A stretch of 64,000 bases of DNA from Mesorhizobium_K sp040049215 (GTDB taxonomy: Bacteria; Pseudomonadota; Alphaproteobacteria; Rhizobiales; Rhizobiaceae): NCBI RefSeq assembly GCF_040049215.1, contig NZ_JBDZDN010000003.1, positions 62,001 through 126,000 on the forward strand, in the 5' to 3' direction. The notes under the pieces are model-generated. The model did no database searches. It had not been told where the DNA came from and saw only the letters and a program-made list of their open reading frames with translations. The stretch's first letter is position 1, and each line of letters opens with the position of its first letter. Positions 1 through 7,733 of the stretch are shown one piece after another. The translations under genes and the position numbers were made by a program.

Positions 1-615
1 GCCGGTAACGACCGGCCCGGTGTTTATGCCGATGTGAAGCACCAGGGGCAGGCCGGCATGAGCGGCGCTTTCACCGAGTCGAGCCGTCCGCGCCATCATG
101 TCGAGGGCGGCGCGGAGTGCGCGTTCCGGATCATCCTCGTGCGCGACCGGCGCGCCGAACAATGCGAGCAGCGCGTCGCCGATGAACTTGTCGACGAAAC
201 CACCGAAGTTCTGCACGGAAGCGGTCAGCTCCCTGAACAGCTTGTTTTGCAGCGCCTGCATGACCTCGGGGTCGAGCTTCTCGCTGAACGTCGTGAAGCC
301 GCAAAGGTCGGCGAACAGAACCGTCACCGTGCGGCGGTCGGCATCCGAGGTGGGATGCGCGGGGAAGGTTGCAATTTCCGCGTTCGGAGGATGGGTCGTA
401 GCGTCCGTCGTCCGAGCGGTCCGGCCTAGTGCCGGCCCCACGTGCCCGACCGGCTTCGCCGCCGCTCCGACGCTCGCGCCGCATTTCGGGCAGAACTGGA
501 AATCTGGTGCGCAGAGATGGCCGCAACTGGTGCACGGCATGGGCTGGCGCAGACCGCACTTGGGACAGAAAGCGAAGCCGCTCTCAACCAGGAAACCGCA
601 GCCGGAGCAGTCCAT
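1..615 (-). CDS. Class III adenylate/guanylate cyclase with N-terminal zinc ribbons (partial, C-terminus off the window)
   Basis: The N-terminal 205 residues are visible and reading continues past the left edge. Two zinc-ribbon units come first, with CxxC pairs at C3/C6, C17/C20, C28/C31 and C42/C45. After a Pro/Thr-rich linker a class III nucleotide cyclase domain begins around residue 95. Its two metal-binding aspartates lie in FADLCGF and FIGDALLALFG. Proteins with this front end usually continue into an AAA-type ATPase and TPR region, but that part is not visible. The ATG at 615 is preceded at about 9 bases by a weak GAGG. It lies downstream of and on the same strand as mccB and may be co-transcribed with it. 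Catalytic activity is inferred from the aspartates only. Confidence 0.88.
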   Translation of the reverse strand, partial: MDCSGCGFLVESGFAFCPKCGLRQPMPCTSCGHLCAPDFQFCPKCGASVGAAAKPVGHVGPALGRTARTTDATTHPPNAEIATFPAHPTSDADRRTVTVLFADLCGFTTFSEKLDPEVMQALQNKLFRELTASVQNFGGFVDKFIGDALLALFGAPVAHEDDPERALRAALDMMARTARLGESAAHAGLPLVLHIGINTGPVVTG

Positions 616-719
616 CGGCCAGAACCTCGCGAGGGCCGAGACGGCATAGTCGTGGCACGCCGCTCAAACGGCCAGTATCTTCGCAAGGATGGACCCATAA
701 GCGCCGGCCGGCAAGCGCT

Positions 720-2327
720 TTACATCCTCCAGACGCCGACCTTCGTCTCCGGGATCGGTGCGTTGAGCGCGGCCGACAGCGACAGCGCCAGCACCTCGCG
801 CGACTTCGCCGGGTCGATGATGCCGTCGTCCCAGAGACGTGCCGAGGAATAGAGCGGGTGGCCCTCGCGCTCGTATTTTTCGAGGATCGGCGCGCGGAAC
901 TCGGCCTCCTCTTGCTTGGACCATGAGCCGCCTTTGCGCTCGATGCCCTCGCGCTTGACGAGCGCCAGCACGGTCGAGGCTTGCTCGCCGCCCATCACCG
1001 AGATGCGCGCGTTCGGCCACATCCACAGGAAGCGGGGCGAGAAGGCGCGGCCGCACATGCCGTAATTGCCAGCGCCGAACGAGCCGCCGATGATCATGGT
1101 GACCTTCGGCACCTGGGCTGTCGCGACCGCCGTCACCAGCTTGGCGCCGTCGCGCGCGATGCCGCCTTGCTCGGCCTTCTTGCCGACCATGAAGCCGGTG
1201 ATGTTCTGCAGGAAGACGAGCGGGATCTTGCGTTGGCAGCAGAGCTCGATGAAATGCGCGCCCTTGAGCGCGCTTTCGGAGAACAGCACGCCGTTGTTGG
1301 CGATGATGCCGACCGGCATGCCCATCAGATGCGCGAAGCCGGTGACGAGTGTGACGCCGTAGTTCTGCTTGAACTCGTCGAACTCCGAGCCGTCGACGAT
1401 GCGGGCGATGATTTCGCGCACGTCATAGGGTTTTCGGGTGTCCTCCGGCACGATGCCGTAGATCTCGTCCGCCGCGTGAAGCGGCTGAATCGGTTTCTTT
1501 AGATCGAGGACTATCGCCTTCTTCCGATTCAGGTTTCCGACGATGCGCCTGACGATCGCCAGCGCATGCGCGTCGTCCTCGGCGAGATGGTCGGCAACGC
1601 CCGACAGCCGCGTGTGGACGTCAGCGCCGCCGAGCTCCTCGGCGGTGACGTCCTCGCCGGTGGCGGCCTTCACCAGCGGCGGGCCGCCGAGAAAGATGGT
1701 GCCTTGGTTTCTGACGATGACGCTCTCGTCCGACATCGCCGGCACATAGGCGCCGCCCGCGGTGCAGGAGCCCATGACGCAGGCGATCTGCGGGATGCCG
1801 GCTGCCGACATCGTCGCCTGGTTGAAGAAGATGCGCCCGAAATGCTCGCGGTCGGGAAACACCTCGTCCTGGTTGGGCAGGTTCGCCCCGCCGGAATCGA
1901 CGAGGTAGATGCAGGGGAGGCTGTTCTGCAGCGCGATCTCCTGCGCGCGCAGATGCTTCTTCACCGTCAGGGGATAGTAGGTTCCGCCCTTCACCGTCGC
2001 GTCGTTGACGACGATCATCACCTCCGTTCCTGAAACGCGGCCGACGCCGGCGATGAGGCCGGCGGATGCGATGTCGCCGTCATACATGCCCCATGCCGCG
2101 AACTGGCCGATCTCGAGGAAGGGCGAGCCGGGATCGATGAGCTGCGCCAGGCGCTGGCGCGGCAGGAGCTTGCCGCGCGAGGTGTGGCGCTCGCGCGCCT
2201 CTTCGGACCCGCCGCGCTCGACAGTCGCGGCCTTGGCCGAGATGTCGGCGACCAGCGCTTTCATGCGCTCGGCATTGGCGCGGAAGGCGTCGGAGACGGG
2301 GGAGATGGCGGAGGCGAGGGCGGGCAT
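720..2327 (-). CDS. mccB: 3-methylcrotonyl-CoA carboxylase, carboxyltransferase (beta) subunit
   Basis: This 535-residue protein is a full-length acyl-CoA carboxyltransferase of the biotin-dependent family. The N-terminal half carries the acyl-CoA site (YLVDSGGANLP, GSCTAGGAYVPAMSDE). The C-terminal half carries the carboxybiotin site (FLQNITGFMVGKKAEQGGIA, GGSFGAGNYGMCGRAF). These match the methylcrotonyl-CoA type rather than propionyl-CoA carboxylase. It carboxylates 3-methylcrotonyl-CoA in leucine and isovalerate breakdown, together with a biotin-carrying alpha subunit that is not in this window. The isovaleryl-CoA dehydrogenase gene upstream supports the assignment. The start lies 5 bases after the stop of the hypothetical gene at 2333-3205. 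Its first ~57 bases recur at 3247-3303. Confidence 0.93.
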   Translation of the reverse strand: MPALASAISPVSDAFRANAERMKALVADISAKAATVERGGSEEARERHTSRGKLLPRQRLAQLIDPGSPFLEIGQFAAWGMYDGDIASAGLIAGVGRVSGTEVMIVVNDATVKGGTYYPLTVKKHLRAQEIALQNSLPCIYLVDSGGANLPNQDEVFPDREHFGRIFFNQATMSAAGIPQIACVMGSCTAGGAYVPAMSDESVIVRNQGTIFLGGPPLVKAATGEDVTAEELGGADVHTRLSGVADHLAEDDAHALAIVRRIVGNLNRKKAIVLDLKKPIQPLHAADEIYGIVPEDTRKPYDVREIIARIVDGSEFDEFKQNYGVTLVTGFAHLMGMPVGIIANNGVLFSESALKGAHFIELCCQRKIPLVFLQNITGFMVGKKAEQGGIARDGAKLVTAVATAQVPKVTMIIGGSFGAGNYGMCGRAFSPRFLWMWPNARISVMGGEQASTVLALVKREGIERKGGSWSKQEEAEFRAPILEKYEREGHPLYSSARLWDDGIIDPAKSREVLALSLSAALNAPIPETKVGVWRM

Positions 2328-2332
2328 GACGA

Positions 2333-3205
2333 CTATTCCTCCACGAGTTCCAGCTTGCCATCGCGCCTCCGATAGATGCGATTGGAAAGCAGCATGAATC
2401 CTTCTTCAAAAGTGTCGTCGACAATGCTTCTTGCTGCCCGCAGAGCTGCCGGATTGCTTGCCTCGAAAACGATCAATTGGTCCCGCCGGGCAATCGTCAC
2501 CAGAACATCGCCGGGAAAATCTGATTTCGCCAGCTGCCAGAACTCATCGAGCAGAATCATGCCGGGGGCCAATATGTCGTTCCCCTCGACTAGGTACTGG
2601 ACCACGGTATCGGAAATCCTGTTCGGGGCGACCTTCGGCAGCCATTCTCTCAGATTCTCAAAGGCGATCGGTTGGAGGTCATCGAATGACTCGTTTGGAA
2701 AATCGTCCTCTATTGCCCATCTGAGCGAGTCAGGCAGGTCGACCATCAGCGCGATGACAAGATCACCTACCAGTCGTTGATGTAGGACAGACTGACCAGA
2801 TGCCTCAATTTCTTGGAGTAGTGCGGCTGTACGAATTGCCGCCACGAGCTGTTCGTGGGACACCGGCGTTTGAAATGCAGTCAGAGACCTGACGAAACGA
2901 TCGATGATCTCGTCCGCGTTCTCGTTTGGATAGGAGTTGAGATAGCCGAATATATTGGTGACGTCTGATGTGATGACGTTGTCTTTGATCCGGATATCTA
3001 TCTTTGCAGGATCGGCAGGGTCGGGCGTCACTTCGTCGAGATCCGGCAACTGCTTTATGCGGGCGATCACTCTTTCCCGAAACGCAGAGATGTCTGGGAA
3101 GCGCGGTTCGCTTGCCCTTGCTTTGCCGAGCGTCGCTAAAATCGATGACAACAGCGATATGATCAGGAGCTTCCTTCTGGTCGGCGAAACATCGCTTTGC
3201 GGCAT
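2333..3205 (-). CDS. Exported hypothetical protein, DUF1444-like, inserted in the leucine-degradation operon
   Basis: The 290-residue product begins with a Tat-like signal peptide: TRRKLL, a hydrophobic stretch to about residue 26, then a likely cleavage after ARA. The remainder is mixed alpha/beta and acidic, with motifs such as NLREWLPKVAP and GDVLVTIARRDQLIVFEA. These resemble DUF1444-family proteins of unknown function, but I hold the family name only loosely. The start codon overlaps the stop of the short mccB-like reading frame at 3205-3303 (TGATG), so translation may be coupled. Only 5 bases separate it from mccB. Its codon use is less GC-rich than that of mccB. With the flanking duplicated mccB start, this suggests that the gene was inserted. 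No function is claimed. Confidence 0.75.
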   Translation of the reverse strand: MPQSDVSPTRRKLLIISLLSSILATLGKARASEPRFPDISAFRERVIARIKQLPDLDEVTPDPADPAKIDIRIKDNVITSDVTNIFGYLNSYPNENADEIIDRFVRSLTAFQTPVSHEQLVAAIRTAALLQEIEASGQSVLHQRLVGDLVIALMVDLPDSLRWAIEDDFPNESFDDLQPIAFENLREWLPKVAPNRISDTVVQYLVEGNDILAPGMILLDEFWQLAKSDFPGDVLVTIARRDQLIVFEASNPAALRAARSIVDDTFEEGFMLLSNRIYRRRDGKLELVEE

Positions 3206-3303
3206 CAGATCACCTTGGAGCCGTTTGAAACAGCAGGGGTGGGCATGACGTTGGCGCGGAAGGCGTCGGAGGCGGGGGAGATCGAGGAGGCGAGGGCGGG
3301 CAT
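3205..3303 (-). pseudogene. Duplicated 5' end of mccB (32-codon remnant)
   Basis: A short frame starting at 3303 reads MPALASSISPASDAFRAN for its first 18 residues. Genuine McB begins MPALASAISPVSDAFRAN, so only two residues differ. After residue 18 it departs from MccB, ends at TGA (3207-3205), and its last base is shared with the ATG of the next gene. It is best read as the original mccB start, cut off from the gene body by an insertion that regenerated a second start at 2327. It may still serve as a translated leader that couples ribosomes into the hypothetical gene. Confidence 0.8.
3247..3303 (-). repeat. Direct repeat of the mccB 5' end (other copy 2271-2327)
   Basis: The first ~57 bases of mccB (2271-2327) are repeated here in the same orientation with about five mismatches, roughly 90% identity. 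Homology starts at the ATG in both copies, because the sequences upstream differ. The two copies bracket the 2333-3205 gene like the direct repeats left by an insertion or a partial tandem duplication. Confidence 0.85.
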
Positions 3304-3310
3304 GAAACTC

Positions 3311-3694
3311 CTAACGGATCAGTTCGATCTTGCAGCCGAGGTCGAGCGTCGCCCAGTCGCGGTCGGCGGTGACCGCTGTGGCGCCTTCCCGGATCGCCAG
3401 AGCAAGGCAAGCACGATCGCCGAGCGAAAGGCCTTTGTGGCTGGTCGCGGCGCGCAGACGTCCGGCAAGAACAGCGAGGTCGGCGCCAAACCCATCGATA
3501 TTGATGCCCGTATCGAAAAAGTCGCCCACCGCTTCGTCCGGAGTGCGGCCCTTGTCGATCAGCCGCGCCACAATTTCCGTGACATTCACCGAACAGCACT
3601 GCCCGTTCTGGAAATATTGCAGCGCATTGTCCGCTCCACTTTCGTTGAGCAACACCGCGAGCACGGCAGAGCTGTCGAGAACGTATTTCGTCAC
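3311..3694 (-). CDS. vapC: VapC-type toxin, PIN-domain ribonuclease
   Basis: The 127-residue product is a single PIN domain. The acidic residues expected of the Mg-dependent ribonuclease site are visible: Asp in LDSSAV near residue 7, Glu in VNVTEIVARL, Asp in LSLGDRACLALA and Asp in AVTADRDW. PIN toxins of VapBC pairs cleave tRNA, rRNA or mRNA when freed from the antitoxin. Translation begins at a GTG that overlaps the vapB stop by four bases (GTGA), typical of coupled toxin-antitoxin genes. It sits inside the leucine-degradation operon. The RNA target cannot be read from the sequence. Confidence 0.9.
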   Translation of the reverse strand: MTKYVLDSSAVLAVLLNESGADNALQYFQNGQCCSVNVTEIVARLIDKGRTPDEAVGDFFDTGINIDGFGADLAVLAGRLRAATSHKGLSLGDRACLALAIREGATAVTADRDWATLDLGCKIELIR

Positions 3695-4074
3695 GGCTTT
3701 TTCGTCGCAATGCCTTCGTCATGCAAGCGGTCGAACCGCGCGTCGCTCCGCCGTTGCTCGTCCTTTCGATCGGCCAAAAACTCGTCCACCGCGTTCTCTC
3801 CGGGCCGCTTATAGGGCGCCAGGCGCTTCTGGACCTTTCGAATGGAGACCAGTTGGGACACTGCCGTGAGTTCGTCGTCGGTGACTTTCAGGATCAGCGT
3901 GTCTCCCGTTTTGATGCCCATGACCTTCCGCATCTCGGCGGGGATCACAAGCCTTCCGCCCTCCCCAACGGTAGCCCGCACAGGACCAATCGAACGGGTC
4001 CGGTTTGCAGGTTGATGATGGCTGAACTCAGCGGATTCCTCGGAAAACCCGTGGATCTTCTTTGAGGCAGACAT
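3691..4074 (-). CDS. vapB: VapB-type antitoxin with AbrB/MazE-fold DNA-binding domain
   Basis: The 127-residue protein contains a swapped-hairpin AbrB/SpoVT domain at about residues 30-70, with VGEGGRLVIPAEMRKVMGI followed by GDTLILKV. This domain binds the operon's own promoter, while the charged C-terminal tail would neutralise VapC. The ATG at 4074 is preferred to a GTG two codons upstream. The N-terminal ~30 residues precede the fold and are of unknown role. It is followed directly by vapC with a four-base overlap. The upstream spacer (4075-4166) is AT-rich compared with the surroundings and probably holds the autoregulated promoter. Confidence 0.87.
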   Translation of the reverse strand: MSASKKIHGFSEESAEFSHHQPANRTRSIGPVRATVGEGGRLVIPAEMRKVMGIKTGDTLILKVTDDELTAVSQLVSIRKVQKRLAPYKRPGENAVDEFLADRKDEQRRSDARFDRLHDEGIATKKP

Positions 4075-4166
4075 GATCACAACTCTATTTTTTCTACCTC
4101 AAAGTACCATGACATGAAAGATCTGGCAAATATGAAGAATATGGCGCATATACAATAGATGCCAGG
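4075..4166. other. AT-rich spacer between ivd and vapBC
   Basis: This short gap separates the ivd stop from the vapB start. It is visibly AT-richer than either neighbour, with T and A runs such as TATTTTTT. It is the only place within the minus-strand operon where a separate vapBC promoter and autoregulatory operator would fit. No clear palindrome could be assigned by eye. Confidence 0.4.
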
Positions 4167-5330
4167 CTAAGCCCCCTCTGCCATCATCTCCCTGCCAATC
4201 AGCCATCTCCGGATCTCACTCGTCCCCGCGCCGATCTCGTAGAGCTTGGCGTCGCGTAGCAGGCGTCCGGTCGGATAGTCGTTGATGTAGCCGTTGCCGC
4301 CGAGCAGCTGGATTGCGTCGAGCGCCATCAGGGTCGCCTTCTCCGCCGCGTAGAGGATGCAGCCGGCGGCGTCCTTGCGCGTCGTCTGGCCGCGGTCGCA
4401 GGCGGAAGCGACGGCGTAGACATAGGCGCGCGCTGCGCTCATCGTCGAATACATGTCGGCGAGCTTGCCCTGCACGAGCTGGAAGTCGCCGATCGGCTGG
4501 CCGAACTGCTTTCGCTCGCGCGCATAGGGCACGGCGGCGTCGAGGCAGGCGGCCATGATGCCGAGCGGCCCGCCCGCAAGAACGGTGCGCTCATAGTCGA
4601 GACCGGACATCAGCACCTCGACGCCGCGGCCTTCCTCGCCGAGCACATTGTCGAACGGGACCTCGACGTCCTCGAACACCAGCTCGCCGGTGTTGGAGCC
4701 CCGCATGCCGAGCTTGTCGAGCTTTTGCGCGACCGAGAAGCCGGCCATGGTCTTCTCGATGAGGAAAGCGGTGATGCCGCGCGACTTCCGCTCCGGATCG
4801 GTCTTGGCGTAGACGACCAGCGTGCCGGCGTCGGGCCCGTTAGTGATCCACATCTTGGAGCCGTTGAGAACGTAACGGTCGTTGCGCTTGTCGGCGCGAA
4901 GTTTCATCGACACCACGTCCGAGCCCGAGCCTGGCTCCGACATGGCGAGCGCCCCGACGGTTTCGCCCGAGCACAGGCCGGGCAGGTATTTTTCCTTCTG
5001 GGCCTGCGTGCCCCAGCGGTTGATCTGGTTGACGCAGAGGTTGGAATGCGCGCCATAGGAGAGGCCTACCGAGGCCGAGGCGCGCGAGATCTCCTCCATC
5101 GCCACGACATGCGCGAGATAGCCCATGCCGGAGCCGCCGAATTCGGGATCGGCGGTGACGCCGAGCAGGCCGAGTGCGCCGAACTCCTTCCAGAGATGCG
5201 CCGGGAACTCGTTCGATCTGTCGATGCCGGCGGCGAGCGGCGCGATCTTTTCGGCGGCGAAGCGGCGAACCAGATCGCGCAAGGCGTCGATCTCCTCGCC
5301 CTGGCCGAAGTCAAGCGTGTTCAGGTACAT
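4167..5330 (-). CDS. ivd: Isovaleryl-CoA dehydrogenase
   Basis: This 387-residue protein is a full-length acyl-CoA dehydrogenase, an FAD flavoenzyme that passes electrons to ETF. Family signatures are visible in order: the FAD/substrate region ALAMSEPGSGSDVVSMK, the central WITNGPDAG segment, and the C-terminal QLLGGNGYINDYPTGR block. The residues LDYERTVLAGG match isovaleryl-CoA dehydrogenases, whose catalytic Glu lies in this helix. It converts isovaleryl-CoA to 3-methylcrotonyl-CoA, the substrate of the carboxylase encoded by mccB. The start is set at 5330 because GGAGG lies six bases upstream of it, while it abuts an ATG two codons earlier. It overlaps the tetR 3' end by 20 bases. Confidence 0.94.
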   Translation of the reverse strand: MYLNTLDFGQGEEIDALRDLVRRFAAEKIAPLAAGIDRSNEFPAHLWKEFGALGLLGVTADPEFGGSGMGYLAHVVAMEEISRASASVGLSYGAHSNLCVNQINRWGTQAQKEKYLPGLCSGETVGALAMSEPGSGSDVVSMKLRADKRNDRYVLNGSKMWITNGPDAGTLVVYAKTDPERKSRGITAFLIEKTMAGFSVAQKLDKLGMRGSNTGELVFEDVEVPFDNVLGEEGRGVEVLMSGLDYERTVLAGGPLGIMAACLDAAVPYARERKQFGQPIGDFQLVQGKLADMYSTMSAARAYVYAVASACDRGQTTRKDAAGCILYAAEKATLMALDAIQLLGGNGYINDYPTGRLLRDAKLYEIGAGTSEIRRWLIGREMMAEGA

Positions 5331-5931
5331 GTGCATCCTCCCTGCGGCCGACGAGCCGCATCGTCATGGCGAGATAGGTTTTCGCCACGTCCTCGACGGA
5401 AAGCTTCTCGTCCGGCCTGAACCAGACGATAACGCCGGTGATCATTTGAATGATAGCCATGGCGGTGAGGCCGCTATCGTCGATGGTGAAGACGCCGCTG
5501 TCGGCGCCTTCCCGCAGGATCTGGCGCAGCTCCTTTTCATAGGCTGCGCGCAACTTCAGGATCGCGGTCAGGTTGGGCTTGGACAGGCTGCGCAGCTCCA
5601 TGTTGGAGACATGTGTGGCGTGGCGGCGCGCGACGTGGAAGCGGATGTGATGTTCCACGAAGGCGGCGAGGCGGGCCTCCGGACCGCCGGATGCAGGACA
5701 CGCGGCGTTCCAACTGGCGGCGAGTGCACGCATGTGGCCTTCCATCAGGGCGAACAGCAGGTCTTCCTTGGTCGGGAAGTAGCGGTAGAGCGCGGCCGCC
5801 TGCACGCCGACTTCGGCGGCGAGCTGGCGCATCGAGATGGCCTCGTAGCCGTGCCGCGCAATCAGCCTGACCGCCGCATCGCGGATCGCGGCCTCTGTCT
5901 TCTCCCCGTCGGAACCCGCCGTTCGTGCCAT
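5311..5931 (-). CDS. TetR/AcrR-family regulator of the leucine/isovalerate degradation operon
   Basis: The 206-residue protein has an N-terminal TetR helix-turn-helix (about residues 12-58, with IRDAAVRLIARHGYEAISMRQLAAEVGVQAAALYRYFPTKEDLL) and a helical ligand domain. It is the first gene of the minus-strand operon and its 3' end overlaps ivd by 20 bases, so it is translated from the same transcript. Autoregulated repressors that respond to acyl-CoA intermediates are common in this position. The ligand here is an inference. A candidate operator lies just upstream. Confidence 0.88.
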   Translation of the reverse strand: MARTAGSDGEKTEAAIRDAAVRLIARHGYEAISMRQLAAEVGVQAAALYRYFPTKEDLLFALMEGHMRALAASWNAACPASGGPEARLAAFVEHHIRFHVARRHATHVSNMELRSLSKPNLTAILKLRAAYEKELRQILREGADSGVFTIDDSGLTAMAIIQMITGVIVWFRPDEKLSVEDVAKTYLAMTMRLVGRREDAHVPEHA

Positions 5932-5940
5932 ACCTCATTA

Positions 5941-5962
5941 ATAAAACATACGTTCATTTAAT
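5941..5962. promoter_or_regulatory. Candidate TetR operator
   Basis: An AT-rich imperfect palindrome centred on AACATACGTT lies about 10-30 bases upstream of the tetR start, in the 139-base gap between tetR and the divergent MarR-GNAT gene. Nine to ten base half-sites resembling ATaAAC and GTTcAT face each other. It is suggested by position and symmetry only. Confidence 0.35.
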
Positions 5963-6070
5963 TCAAGTGTTGCCGGCGAAGCAGAAGATTGACGGAATCC
6001 ATAGATAGTTGACTCAGTCCAATAAATCTGCTGCGCTGTCAGGCGCTGAACTTTTCCTGGTTGCCCTGCC

Positions 6071-7069
6071 ATGCTCAATGACCGTCGAGCGCTCATCGCC
6101 GAAATCCGCCGCTTCAACCGCTTCTACACGCGACTGATCGGCTTGCTTGAAGAAAGGCTGACCTCCAGCATCTTCACGCTGACCGAGGCGCGTGTCCTGT
6201 TCGAACTGGGCCATCGCACCAACACTGTCGAAACGGCTCGCGGCGGCGAGGCTGGATTCCTCGCCCGAACCTTCAGGCTCGACATCGGGCCGGCGGCTTC
6301 GCAGATCGCCGCCGAACTTCGCCTCGATCCAGCCTACCTCACCCGAATCCTCAGGAAGTTCGCCGCCGACGGGCTGACGGACGTGCATGCCGATCCGGCG
6401 GACGGCCGCAGGCGCATCCTGTCGCTCACGCCGGCCGGCAGCAAGGCTCTCGCAGGACTGCAGGCTGCCGCGGACCAGGATATCGGCCGGCTGACCGAAG
6501 GGCTTTCGCAGGATGACATCGGCAAGCTGGGCGGCGCGCTGGACACTGTCCAGCGCCTTCTCGGCGCCGCCGATATAGCACCCGCCGACGTCGAGGTGCG
6601 GCCGCATCGGATCGGCGATATCGGCTGGGTGATCCAGCGCCAGGCGCAGCTCTATGCCGAGGAATATGGCTGGAATGACGAATTCGAGGCGCTGCTGGCC
6701 GAGATCGGCGGCGACTTCATCCGCAACTTCCGCGCCGGGAGCGATTTCTGCTGGATTGCCGAACGCGCTGGGTCGCGACTCGGCGCAATATTCCTGGTTC
6801 ACGATCCGGACGACTCGGAGTCGGCGAAACTGCGCATGCTGCATGTGGAACGGGGCGCGCGGGGGCATGGCATCGGCGGCCTTCTGGCCGATCTTTGCAT
6901 CGATCAGGCTCGGGCCTGCGGCTACCGGGAACTGACCCTGTGGACCAACGATATCCTTGTTGCCGCGCGCCGGATTTACGAACAGCGGGGATTCGTCCTT
7001 CTGCGCGAGGAGCAGCACCGCAGTTTTGGCAAGGATCTGGTCGGACAGTACTGGCGATTGGACCTTTAG
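6071..7069 (+). CDS. MarR-family regulator fused to GNAT acetyltransferase
   Basis: The 332-residue protein combines an N-terminal winged-helix MarR domain (about residues 1-150, including PAYLTRILRKFAADGLT and DPADGRRRILSLTPAG) with a C-terminal GNAT domain (about 170-332, with the acetyl-CoA loop RGHGIGGLL and a C-terminal RIYEQRGFVL). Such fusions are a known group. They probably sense or acetylate a small molecule while controlling nearby genes, but the target is unknown. It is divergent from tetR and runs toward the Nudix gene, 77 bases downstream. No convincing ribosome binding site precedes the ATG. Confidence 0.87.
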   Translation: MLNDRRALIAEIRRFNRFYTRLIGLLEERLTSSIFTLTEARVLFELGHRTNTVETARGGEAGFLARTFRLDIGPAASQIAAELRLDPAYLTRILRKFAADGLTDVHADPADGRRRILSLTPAGSKALAGLQAAADQDIGRLTEGLSQDDIGKLGGALDTVQRLLGAADIAPADVEVRPHRIGDIGWVIQRQAQLYAEEYGWNDEFEALLAEIGGDFIRNFRAGSDFCWIAERAGSRLGAIFLVHDPDDSESAKLRMLHVERGARGHGIGGLLADLCIDQARACGYRELTLWTNDILVAARRIYEQRGFVLLREEQHRSFGKDLVGQYWRLDL

Positions 7070-7146
7070 GTTCCGTTGAAATCTTCGCGGCTGCCGTGCG
7101 CCATACCTGCCCTTGCAGGCATTGGCGTTTCGGCCGAGGGTGACGC

Positions 7147-7614
7147 ATGGCAGCGAAAAGCGCTGGGATCATCGCCTATCGTCGGCTAGCCGGCTCGATC
7201 GAAGTCCTGCTCGTTCATCCTGGCGGGCCGTTCTGGGCAAGGCGGGAATCCGGCGCATGGTCGATCCCGAAAGGCGAATACTCGGGCGAGGACGCGCAAG
7301 CCGCGGCCCGGCGCGAATTCGCGGAGGAAACCGGCTGGACGATCGCCGGTGAGCTGACGCCGCTCGGCGAAATCAGGCAGAAGGCCGGCAAGGCGGTGAC
7401 CGCCTTCGCCGCGGAAGGCGATTTCGATCCGGCGACATTGACCAGCAACAGCTTCGAGATGGAATGGCCGCCGAGAAGCGGACGCATCGCCTCCTTCCCT
7501 GAGGTCGACCGCGCGGGCTGGTTCGCGTTCGCAGAGGCACGCGAGAAGATCGTCGAGGGCCAGCGTCCGTTGCTCGACAGGCTTCAGGACAGGTTGACCG
7601 GCGAGGGCGGCTGA
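7147..7614 (+). CDS. Nudix hydrolase
   Basis: The 155-residue protein has a Nudix fold with the catalytic helix REFAEETGW, matching the REUxEExGU part of the Nudix box. The preceding loop GEYSGEDAQAAAR appears one residue shorter than the usual Gx5Ex7 spacing, which may alter the first metal ligand. The family hydrolyses nucleoside-diphosphate-linked compounds. The substrate cannot be deduced. The sequence style (AGIIAYRR, WSIPKGEY) fits a small rhizobial subgroup sometimes called NTP pyrophosphohydrolase. It lies between the MarR-GNAT and aminotransferase genes on the same strand. Confidence 0.88.
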   Translation: MAAKSAGIIAYRRLAGSIEVLLVHPGGPFWARRESGAWSIPKGEYSGEDAQAAARREFAEETGWTIAGELTPLGEIRQKAGKAVTAFAAEGDFDPATLTSNSFEMEWPPRSGRIASFPEVDRAGWFAFAEAREKIVEGQRPLLDRLQDRLTGEGG

Positions 7615-7733
7615 CTCGAATTTCCCCACCATGCGCGGGGCCGACGTGGCCTACGCAATTGCCGCGGGAGGTTATGGACGCCGGTTGTTGCAGCCGATAA
7701 CGCTTTGGCTGCTTTCTCGCACCAGAGGTTGTG

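Noticed and set aside
2333..4166. The insert in the leucine operon considered as an insertion sequence or phage fragment
   Set aside because: No transposase, integrase or terminal inverted repeats were seen; only the direct repeat of the mccB start supports insertion.
7731..7733. GTG one codon upstream of the aminotransferase ATG as the start
   Set aside because: The AGAGG ribosome site is only two bases away from GTG but five from ATG, favouring ATG.
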